Source: Acidobacteriota bacterium
GTDB lineage: Bacteria > Acidobacteriota > Thermoanaerobaculia > UBA5066
Reading direction: 5' to 3'
Assembly (NCBI GenBank): GCA_003152095.1
Contig: PLZI01000076.1
Location: 4,352-60,365, forward strand
DNA length: 56,014 bases
The position numbers and the translations under genes were made by a program. The notes under the pieces were generated by a model. That model did no database searches. It was not told where the DNA came from and saw only the letters and a list, made by a program, of their open reading frames with translations. This document shows positions 1 through 6,165 of the stretch, in pieces. Every line of letters starts with the position of its first letter. Position 1 is the stretch's first letter.

Positions 1-405
1 TTCCTCATGACCGGCCTCGAGATCGTGACCGCGACGACGCATCAGGCGGGCGTCGCCTTCTTCGTCTTCCACGACGGCGAGCTGTCGCAGATCTCGCAGG
101 GGCAGGAAATTCCCTACAACCGCAAGACCTGCACCGTGCTCGGAGAGATCAAGCTCGAAGGCATCGCGCTGGCGACCGGCGCCGGCTTCGTCTCCATCGA
201 GGACGACGCGGGCATCGATGAGGGAGTCCGCGAGGCGCTGCGCATCGCCGGCACCGGACGGCCCGTCGTCGTGGACGTCCGAATCGACTACGGCAAACGC
301 ACGCGCTTCACGCAAGGCGTCGTGAAGACCGTGCTCAAGCGCTTTCCGCTCGGCGACAAGTTCCGCTTCGTCGGGCGCGCGCTCGTCAGGAAGCTGACGG
401 GCTAG
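1..405 (+). CDS. Thiamine diphosphate-dependent enzyme, C-terminal part (acetolactate synthase-like)
   Basis: The reading frame is already open at base 1, so the gene starts upstream and only the last 134 residues are seen. The stretch THQAGVAFFVFHDGELSQI, followed by a segment on an alternating small-residue pattern and then GRPVVVDVRIDY, resembles the C-terminal ThDP-binding domain of acetolactate synthase, glyoxylate carboligase and benzoylformate decarboxylase type enzymes. The ThDP-binding GDG motif would lie upstream of the window. The substrate cannot be told from this fragment. No terminator-like hairpin follows before the next gene, 80 bases on. Confidence 0.75.
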   Translation, partial: FLMTGLEIVTATTHQAGVAFFVFHDGELSQISQGQEIPYNRKTCTVLGEIKLEGIALATGAGFVSIEDDAGIDEGVREALRIAGTGRPVVVDVRIDYGKRTRFTQGVVKTVLKRFPLGDKFRFVGRALVRKLTG

Positions 406-485
406 CCACCCTCGACGAAGGCGCGTCCGAAGCGCCGCTCCTGATGCGGATGGCGCACCCCGGTATCATGGCTCGCGAGTCCCGA

Positions 486-956
486 ATGCCACTCGACCAA
501 AGCCCCCTCGCCATCCCCGACGCGGCGCACCTTTTCGCCACGAGCGGGCGGCTTCTCGCGGCGGCAGCCCTCGGCGGGCTCATTGGCGCGCAGCGCGAGA
601 GAGTCCATAGCGCCGCGGGCTTGCGCACGCATATCCTCGTCGCCTTGGGCTCCGCGCTTTTCGTGCTCGCGGGTCGCGAGGCCGGTTTCTCGGCTTCCGA
701 CACCAGCCGCGTCGTGCAGGGCATCATCGCGGGCATCGGCTTTCTCGGCGCGGGCACGATCCTGAAGCTCGCCGATCGTGGCGAGGTGCACGGCCTGACC
801 ACTGCCGCGACCATCTGGGTGACGGCCGCGGTCGGCGTTGCCGCGAGCATCGGCCCGCTATGGGTTCCGGCGCTCGCCGCCGTCTTCACGTGGGCCGTCC
901 TCGCTTTCGCCGTCCGGCTCGAGAGCGGTCGCATCAAGAGCCCGCCGGTTTCTTGA
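486..956 (+). CDS. MgtC/SapB family membrane protein
   Basis: The protein has about 156 residues and several hydrophobic segments. GLIGAQRER near the N-terminus, RTHILVALGSALFVL, GIGFLGAGTILK and GLTTAATIWVTAAVG are hallmark motifs of the MgtC/SapB N-terminal domain, an inner-membrane fold linked in other bacteria to magnesium limitation and acid stress. The soluble ACT-like C-terminal domain of MgtC is absent, so this is the short form. In-frame ATG codons exist at 444 and 468, but a TATCAT box at 464-469 looks like the -10 element, which favours 486. The physiological role here is unknown. Confidence 0.85.
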   Translation: MPLDQSPLAIPDAAHLFATSGRLLAAAALGGLIGAQRERVHSAAGLRTHILVALGSALFVLAGREAGFSASDTSRVVQGIIAGIGFLGAGTILKLADRGEVHGLTTAATIWVTAAVGVAASIGPLWVPALAAVFTWAVLAFAVRLESGRIKSPPVS

Positions 957-1014
957 GCGATCGGACGCCTCGACTCCGTCAGACACGGGGCGCCGTACGT
1001 GTCAGACTTGATCC

Positions 1015-2052
1015 ATGAAGAAACACCCGGCCCCGATTCTTCTCGCCCTTTCCCTGCTCCTCGCCCCGACGACGTACGCCGCGGACCCGTCGTATCAGCT
1101 CACGCGCACGATCCCAGCGGGCGGCGACGGCGGATGGGACTACCTGACCGTGGACGCCACGGCCCGGCGGCTCTACGTCTCGCGGAGTACGCGCGTGGCC
1201 GTCCTGAACGCCGACTCGGGCGCGCCGGAAGGCGAGATCCCGAATACCGAGGGCGTGCACGGCATCGCGCTCGCTCCTGACCTCGGCCGCGGTTTCACGA
1301 GCAACGGCCGGGCGAACACGATCACGATCTTCGACTCGAAGACGCTCGCGACGCTCGGGACCGTCAAGGTGACGGGCGAGAACCCGGACGCGATCCTCTA
1401 CGATCCCTCTTCGCGCCGCGTGTTCACGTTCAACGGCCGCACCGCGAACGTCACCGCTGTCGAGGCCGCGACCGGCGCCGTCGCGGGCACGATCGCGGTC
1501 GGCGGCAAGCCGGAGTTCGCGGTCACCGATCTTGCCGGCCGCGTTTACGTCAACATCGAGGACAAGAACGAGGTCGTCGCTCTGAACGCGAAGACGCTCC
1601 AGGTGGAGGCACGCTGGCCGCTCACGGGCTGCGATGCACCGACGGGCCTTGCGATCGACGTGAAGTCGAGACGCCTCTTCGCGGGCTGCGGCAACCAGGT
1701 CCTCGCCGTCCTCAGCGCGGCCGACGGGCACGTCGTCGCGAAGCTGCCGATCGGGAAAGGCATCGACGCGGTGGTTTTCGATTCCGAGGCGAACCTCGTC
1801 TTCAGCTCGAACGGCGATGGCACACTGACCGTGGTCCACGAGGATTCTCCCGACGCGTTTCGAGTCGTTCAGAACCTCCCGACGAAGGAGGGCGCGCGGA
1901 CGATGGCCCTCGACACGAAGACGCACGCGATCTTTCTCGCCGCGGCGCGCTTCGAACCCGCTCCGCCCGCGTCTGCCGAAAACCCGCGTCCCCGCCGCAA
2001 GATGGTCGCGGGCAGCTTCGAGATTCTCGTGGCGGCACCTGCTGCGAAGTGA
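1015..2052 (+). CDS. Secreted YVTN/YncE-type beta-propeller protein
   Basis: The 345-residue product begins with a Sec signal peptide: MKK, then a leucine-rich core and a likely cleavage after TYAA near residue 23. The rest is made of repeats of about 40 residues with DATARRLYVS, DPSSRRVFTFNG and DVKSRRLFAGCG segments, the pattern of YncE/YVTN-type seven-bladed propellers. Such proteins are periplasmic or extracellular and usually have no known enzyme activity. Two cysteines about 15 residues apart (GCDAP and GCGNQ) could form a disulphide. The gene stands alone and is followed by a promoter-like region rather than another gene. Substrate or partner unknown. Confidence 0.85.
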   Translation: MKKHPAPILLALSLLLAPTTYAADPSYQLTRTIPAGGDGGWDYLTVDATARRLYVSRSTRVAVLNADSGAPEGEIPNTEGVHGIALAPDLGRGFTSNGRANTITIFDSKTLATLGTVKVTGENPDAILYDPSSRRVFTFNGRTANVTAVEAATGAVAGTIAVGGKPEFAVTDLAGRVYVNIEDKNEVVALNAKTLQVEARWPLTGCDAPTGLAIDVKSRRLFAGCGNQVLAVLSAADGHVVAKLPIGKGIDAVVFDSEANLVFSSNGDGTLTVVHEDSPDAFRVVQNLPTKEGARTMALDTKTHAIFLAAARFEPAPPASAENPRPRRKMVAGSFEILVAAPAAK

Positions 2053-2071
2053 CGCTCGCCCAAACTTCCCC

Positions 2072-2100
2072 TTGACGGGGCGCATTTCGCGCCCTATTGA
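2072..2100 (+). promoter_or_regulatory. Sigma-70-like promoter with a palindromic spacer
   Basis: TTGACG at 2072-2077 and TATTGA at 2095-2100 are separated by exactly 17 bases. The spacer itself is a perfect inverted repeat, GGGCGC-ATTTC-GCGCCC (2078-2094). The promoter points away from the propeller gene into a region without an open reading frame. The palindrome could be an operator, or a weak terminator stem for the gene upstream; there is no T-run after it. Confidence 0.5.
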
Positions 2101-2106
2101 TTAGTC

Positions 2107-2310
2107 AGCCCCGCGCGCCGGAATTCACGGCGGGGCCGGTCGGAAAGGCTCACAGGCAAGGTCCCTAGCCGCCCCAGCACGTCCGGGATCCGGAAAGGCA
2201 ACGCAGGACCAGCGCACAGCACGCGCAAAGCCGCTCCGCCGCCGGCAGGCCCCTCACGGGGTTCACCGGAGCCCGGGGGAACCGGCGCCCCTCGGGCTCT
2301 CTTCGTTTTT
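2107..2310 (+). ncRNA. Candidate small non-coding RNA
   Basis: About 200 bases lie between the promoter at 2072-2100 and an intrinsic terminator ending at 2310, with no plausible reading frame on the plus strand. Visible pairing includes CCCC(2250-2253)/GGGG(2258-2261), GGTCC(2160-2164)/GGACC(2206-2210) and GGTTC(2260-2264)/GAACC(2279-2283). The last is incompatible with the terminator stem and could act as an antiterminator. The word GGAAAGGC occurs twice (2142-2149, 2192-2199). I could not match it to SRP RNA, 6S, RNase P, tmRNA or a riboswitch class with confidence. A long 3' UTR of the propeller gene is the alternative. Confidence 0.35.
2269..2310 (+). terminator. Intrinsic terminator
   Basis: GAGCCCGGGGG (2269-2279) pairs with CCCCTCGGGCTC (2287-2298) with one bulged base, and the stem is followed by a T-rich run ending in TTTTT at 2306-2310. 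It ends plus-strand transcription just before the convergent glutaredoxin-like gene. No matching T-run exists on the other strand. Confidence 0.75.
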
Positions 2311-2316
2311 CCGCTC

Positions 2317-2589
2317 TCACGCGCCAAGGCGCCGGGCGATTTTGTTCGCTCCATCGCGAGCCTTCGCGACGACACGTCCCTCCCTGTCGAGGAGGATGGG
2401 GACTTCGTTCCCCCATCGCGCCGCGAGCGCCGGATCGGAGTCCACATCCACGGTCTCGAGCGAACCGCCGAGGCGATCCACGAGCGGAACGACGACGGCC
2501 CGCATTTCGTCGCAGAGATGACAGCCGGAACGCGAGAGCAGCCGGAGCGCGGGCGGCGGCCCCGCCCTCGACCGCCGAAAGAGCCTCAT
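2317..2589 (-). CDS. Glutaredoxin-like thiol-disulphide protein (DUF836 type)
   Basis: The 90-residue protein has a thioredoxin-fold layout: a beta strand (LRLLSRSG), a CHLC motif at residues 23-26 at the head of a helix (CDEMRAVVVPLVDRLGG), a second strand with ETVDVDSDP, then a cis-proline segment NEVPILLDREG. This matches the small glutaredoxin-like DUF836 family, whose substrates are not established. The ATG at 2589 is chosen because it forms an ATGA overlap with the stop of pgsA. It is the last gene of the long minus-strand block. Confidence 0.75.
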   Translation of the reverse strand: MRLFRRSRAGPPPALRLLSRSGCHLCDEMRAVVVPLVDRLGGSLETVDVDSDPALAARWGNEVPILLDREGRVVAKARDGANKIARRLGA

Positions 2590-3182
2590 GGCGGCGGGAG
2601 CGGTTTTCCCGCCACGGGCGCGGCCGGACGCGGGAGGCGCGTCACGATGCGCCACGAATAGTGAAGCCCCGAGACCGTCGCGAAGACCGCGACGAGCTGC
2701 ATGCACGTCGTCGCGACGATGACCGGCAGACGATGGATGTTCACGAGGAGAATCGCCACGACGGTCGAGATTTCCAGAAACGTGGTGAGCTTCCCGAGGA
2801 TCGAGGGCGGGAAGTCACGGATCCCGAGGGCGAGAAACATGACGAGGCAGATGACGAGGGCGAAGGTGTCGCGAAAGATCGTGAGGACGAGAAGCCAGAC
2901 GGGAATGCGGAGAGACGTGGGAGTGGAGGGCAGCGCAAAGACGACGAACGTGGAGACGAGAAAGAACTTATCGACGATCGGATCGAGCCAGGCGCCGAGC
3001 GGCGAGCCCATGCCGAACCGGCGGGCCACCCAGCCATCCATGATGTCGGTGATCGCGGCCGCGAGAAAGATCGCGAGCGCGACGGCATGCCGGCCGCCGA
3101 GAATCGCCATGATGAGGAAGGGAAGAGACGCGAGGCGTGCGAACGTCAGGAAATTCGGCAGCGTCCAGGGGCGCAATTCCAT
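2586..3182 (-). CDS. pgsA: CDP-diacylglycerol-glycerol-3-phosphate 3-phosphatidyltransferase
   Basis: The 198-residue membrane protein carries the complete CDP-alcohol phosphotransferase signature: D46-x2-D49-G50-x2-A53-R54, eight residues, G63-x3-D67-x3-D71. Four to five further hydrophobic segments follow and the tail is proline-rich. The family transfers phosphatidyl from CDP-diacylglycerol to glycerol-3-phosphate, the first committed step to phosphatidylglycerol and cardiolipin, at the inner membrane. The gene sits 12 bases after the Crp-type regulator. A second member of the family with the PssA layout lies at 31857, which supports a PgsA role here, although other alcohol acceptors cannot be excluded. 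Confidence 0.85.
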   Translation of the reverse strand: MELRPWTLPNFLTFARLASLPFLIMAILGGRHAVALAIFLAAAITDIMDGWVARRFGMGSPLGAWLDPIVDKFFLVSTFVVFALPSTPTSLRIPVWLLVLTIFRDTFALVICLVMFLALGIRDFPPSILGKLTTFLEISTVVAILLVNIHRLPVIVATTCMQLVAVFATVSGLHYSWRIVTRLPRPAAPVAGKPLPPP

Positions 3183-3194
3183 GGGCAGGAGGCC

Positions 3195-3911
3195 TCAGCC
3201 GGCCGTGGGTGCGGATGCCGGCCGCCCGTCGGGAGGAGTTCCGGCCTCCGACGGGTCGAGCTTGACGTAGACCGCCTTGCCCTTCGGGACGATGAGCTGC
3301 TCGGCGGCCATCTGCGACATCGTGCGAGACACGGTCTCGCGCGAGGAGCCGATCGTGTCGGCGATCTCGCGCTGCGAGGGGCGCACCACGACGGCCCATC
3401 CGCCGCCCGCCTTACGTCCGCGCGCGGCGGCCAGCTCGCGGAAATAGCGCGCGAGCCGGCTCTTGACGTCGAGCGACGCCAGGCCCTCGATCGTTGCGTT
3501 CGCGCGGCGCAGCCGCGCCGAGAAGGCCGCGAGGAGCGCTCGCGTCAGGACGAAGTTCGACTTCAGGAGGTCGAAGAAGACCGCACGCGAGAGAATCGCG
3601 AGATCGGACTTCTCCTGGGCGATGACGCTCGCCGACCGGGGCGCGTCGTCGAGAAGGGCCATCTCTCCGAAGTGGTCGCCTTCTCCGAGTGTGCTGAGGA
3701 CCACCTCACGCCCGTCCGGCGCGACGATTGCCACGGCCACGCGGCCCTTCACGAGAACGTAGAAGGCATCCCCGGGCTGGCCTTGCTGGACGATCGTCTC
3801 GCCGCGGCGGTACGTGCGAAGCGTGGCCGCACGCGCGAGCGCCGCCCGGTCTTCCAGCGAGATCCCCTCGAAAAGCGGAACCTTCGAGAAGAGCTCCGTG
3901 ATGACCATCAA
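3195..3911 (-). CDS. Crp/Fnr family transcription regulator
   Basis: The 238-residue protein has an N-terminal cyclic-nucleotide-binding beta-barrel (about residues 8-125) with the phosphate-binding cassette FGEMALLDDAPRSASV at 81-96, a long dimer helix, and a C-terminal winged helix. The recognition part is PSQREIADTIGSSRETVSR (178-196). The conserved glutamate, arginine and serine of the cassette suggest that it can bind cAMP or cGMP. No Fnr-type N-terminal cysteines are present, so it is not an iron-sulphur oxygen sensor. A proline- and alanine-rich tail of about 20 residues follows the winged helix. Targets are unknown. Confidence 0.9.
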   Translation of the reverse strand: MMVITELFSKVPLFEGISLEDRAALARAATLRTYRRGETIVQQGQPGDAFYVLVKGRVAVAIVAPDGREVVLSTLGEGDHFGEMALLDDAPRSASVIAQEKSDLAILSRAVFFDLLKSNFVLTRALLAAFSARLRRANATIEGLASLDVKSRLARYFRELAAARGRKAGGGWAVVVRPSQREIADTIGSSRETVSRTMSQMAAEQLIVPKGKAVYVKLDPSEAGTPPDGRPASAPTAG

Positions 3912-3920
3912 GCCCCTCCT

Positions 3921-4940
3921 CTAGCGGGCGAGCCGGAGCGTCAAGTCGATGGCGGCGAACGCCTCCCGCCCACTGACCTGCCGCGACGCCGTGTCGGGAA
4001 GTATGCCGCAGGTGGCGAGAGCGGCGGGCGCGACGAAGCAGGCGTCGTCACGGCCCCTGAGGAGGGCGGCGAGGCGCCTGAGCTGCCCGGGCATCTCGCT
4101 GCGCAAAACCGGCGCGTCCGCGCCCACGAGATGCGTCTCCTTCGAGACGGAGAAGAAGCCGAGCGCGATGGCCTTCACGAGAGCCCCGCGCTCCGGCCGG
4201 TCGAGGGCGTCGATCGCGACGTCCGCCCCCGGCGGCACGCGAGCGGACGCCACCTCGGGCACGAGAGTGACGAGGAGGGTCGAGAGCTGCGCCCGCGTGA
4301 TTCGCGGCGCGGCCGCCGCCTTCCGCGCCATGTCGGGCAGGTTCTGGACCCGGAACTCCAGGCGTGCCGCCGCCTGTCTCTCGCGCATGGCGCGGCTGCT
4401 CTTCGCGAGCCCCCCGTAAAGCGCTTCGGCCTCGGCGAAGCGCGAGGTCTTCATCGCGAGGGACGCGAGCGCCTCCGCGAGCGCCGCGTCGGCTGGAGCC
4501 CGCGCGTGGGCCGTCTGGGCCGCCGCCCACGCGTCCTCGAGCCTTCCTTCCGCCTCGGCGGCGGACGCGAGCACGTGATAGCCCGCCGGAGAGTCCGGAT
4601 CGACCTCGACGAGCGCGAGTGCCGAGCGCCGCGCCGATGCGAGGTCCCCGCGTGCGAGCGCCGCCTCCGCCTCGGCTTGAAGAGAAGTCACGAACGCCGC
4701 ACGCAGCTCCGCAGCACGACTTTGGTACTTGTCTTCCCCGGGCACGAGACGCGCGGCTTCTCGATACCCGTCGAGGCCATCGCGAAGGCGCCCTTCGGCG
4801 ACATCGTCTTCCGCGCCCTTCGCGAGGGCCGCCGCGCGCACCTCCGGCGACGACGGATCCACGGGAGGCGGGCCCGCCGAGCAGGCCGTCAGAGCCACCG
4901 CGGCAGCGAGAACGAAGCCGGGGAGAGGTCGCCCCGTCAA
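3921..4940 (-). CDS. Lipoprotein with TPR-like helical repeats
   Basis: The 339-residue product starts with a lipoprotein signal peptide ending in the lipobox LTAC, with Cys20 as the lipidated residue. The start is TTG at 4940, giving a TTGA overlap with the hfq stop. Residues 35-215 are alanine-rich helix pairs that resemble tetratricopeptide repeats (for example RLEDAWAAAQTAHARAPADAALAEALASLA). The C-terminal 120 residues are predicted mixed alpha/beta, with a few cysteines and no motif I recognise. Location is probably the periplasmic face of a membrane. Function unknown; TPRs suggest protein binding. Confidence 0.7.
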   Translation of the reverse strand: MTGRPLPGFVLAAAVALTACSAGPPPVDPSSPEVRAAALAKGAEDDVAEGRLRDGLDGYREAARLVPGEDKYQSRAAELRAAFVTSLQAEAEAALARGDLASARRSALALVEVDPDSPAGYHVLASAAEAEGRLEDAWAAAQTAHARAPADAALAEALASLAMKTSRFAEAEALYGGLAKSSRAMRERQAAARLEFRVQNLPDMARKAAAAPRITRAQLSTLLVTLVPEVASARVPPGADVAIDALDRPERGALVKAIALGFFSVSKETHLVGADAPVLRSEMPGQLRRLAALLRGRDDACFVAPAALATCGILPDTASRQVSGREAFAAIDLTLRLAR

Positions 4941-5209
4941 ACCGCCGGCGTCCGCACGGGGGCGGCAACGGGCACGGCCGCCGTGTTCCCGCCGAGAGAC
5001 GCGACCGAGGAGATGGCGTGCTTGTAGATCATCTCCTCGCGCCCGTCGACCTCGAGAACGACCGCGTACTTGTCGAAGCGGCGAATCCGGCCCACGCGCT
5101 TTTTCTCGGAGAGGAGCATGACCTCGACGAGCGTATTGTCCTTGCGCAACTGATAGAAGAAACCGTCCTGGACGTTGATGGGCGGTTTACTCGGTCCGAT
5201 CATGCTCAT
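4937..5209 (-). CDS. hfq: RNA chaperone Hfq
   Basis: The 90-residue protein has an N-terminal helix (VQDGFFYQLRKDN), a Sm1 region and the diagnostic Sm2 motif YKHAIS at residues 62-67. The residues between (KKRVGRIRRFDKYAVVLEV) keep the glycine and the FD pair of bacterial Hfq but are more basic than the Escherichia coli form. A short tail rich in alanine, valine and proline follows. Hfq hexamers bind small RNAs and U-rich 3' ends. The gene directly follows miaA with an ATGA overlap, the same order as in many proteobacteria, which supports the assignment. Confidence 0.92.
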   Translation of the reverse strand: MSMIGPSKPPINVQDGFFYQLRKDNTLVEVMLLSEKKRVGRIRRFDKYAVVLEVDGREEMIYKHAISSVASLGGNTAAVPVAAPVRTPAV

Positions 5210-6165
5210 CCCCCTTCGCGCGGTGCAGGAGAAAGAAAAAGAGGTCGCGCTTCACGCGCGACGAAATCGACGAGATCAGGCCGGTCGGCTCGAGCTGGGA
5301 CGAGACCGCTTTCGCGCCGGAACCATGCTTCCTGCCGCTTCGCGTAACGCCGGGTGTCGCGGAGGAGCCGCTCGGCCCATTCCGCCTCGGTGAGCGCTCC
5401 CGAAACGAGCGCCGCCGTGTCCCGGTAACCGATCGCCGCGAACGCGGGCGCCGCGAGCGGGACACCCGCCGCCAGCAGACGACTTACTTCCGCGGGCAGC
5501 TCGTTCACGAAGTCGGACTGAAACCTCCTCGCGATTCTTCCATAGAGCACCTCGCGCGGCAACGTGAGCAGCACCTTCACCGACGGCTTCTCCCACGCGG
5601 GCCCGGGCCGCTCTCGGAAGAGGCGCGATGGGCGCTCTCCCGACAGGAGCAGGATCTCGAGAAGCCGGATCGCGCGGGCGGCGTCGGCCGCGCCCACACG
5701 TCGCGCGCTCGCGGGGTCGAGGAGAGCGATCATCCGGACGAGGAACGCCGCGCCGCGCCGCGCTTTCACGGCCTCGAGCGCACGTCTCACTTCGTCGTTT
5801 CGGCGCGGCCCCTCGAAGAGCCCGCCGAAAAACGCGCGCACGTAGAAGCCCGTGCCCCCAGCCAGGATGGGAAGCCGCCCGCGCGCGAGGATCTCCTCGC
5901 AGAGGCGCCGCGCCTCGGCGGCGAACTCCCCCGCGCTCCAGGGCTCTCGCGGGTCGCGCACGTCCACGAGGTGGTGCGGGACGCGCGCCCTTAGAGAAGC
6001 GGGCGGCTTCGCCGTCCCGGCGTCGAAGCCGCGGTAAACCGCGAACGCGTCGGCCGAGACGATCTCGCCGCCGAGCCGCTCGGCAACGGCCGCCGCAAGC
6101 TCCGATTTGCCCGTCGCCGTCGCACCCACGATCGCGAGCACACCATTCGGGCGCGCGGTTCTCAC
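5206..6165 (-). CDS. miaA: tRNA dimethylallyltransferase
   Basis: The 319-residue product has the P-loop GATATGKSE at 14-22, then SADAFAVYRGFDAGTAKPP, VPHHLVDVRDPREPWSAGEFAAEA and LAGGTGFYVRAFFGGL, all diagnostic for MiaA. The enzyme transfers a dimethylallyl group to the N6 of A37 in tRNAs that read UNN codons. The start is GTG at 6165 and overlaps the comEC stop (GTGA). The C-terminal part with the anticodon-loop contacts (RYAKRQEAWFRRE) is present. Length is normal for the family. Confidence 0.93.
   Translation of the reverse strand: MRTARPNGVLAIVGATATGKSELAAAVAERLGGEIVSADAFAVYRGFDAGTAKPPASLRARVPHHLVDVRDPREPWSAGEFAAEARRLCEEILARGRLPILAGGTGFYVRAFFGGLFEGPRRNDEVRRALEAVKARRGAAFLVRMIALLDPASARRVGAADAARAIRLLEILLLSGERPSRLFRERPGPAWEKPSVKVLLTLPREVLYGRIARRFQSDFVNELPAEVSRLLAAGVPLAAPAFAAIGYRDTAALVSGALTEAEWAERLLRDTRRYAKRQEAWFRRESGLVPARADRPDLVDFVAREARPLFLSPAPREGG

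Noticed and set aside
2094-2310. A c-di-GMP-I or cobalamin riboswitch in the propeller-glutaredoxin gap
   Set aside because: Short words match (CACAGGCAA, CGCAAAGCC), but the order, spacing and B12 box do not, and no plus-strand gene follows.
2661-5027. A 788-codon plus-strand frame opposite pgsA, the Crp regulator and the lipoprotein
   Set aside because: The minus-strand genes have clear motifs and tight operon spacing; this frame is a shadow.
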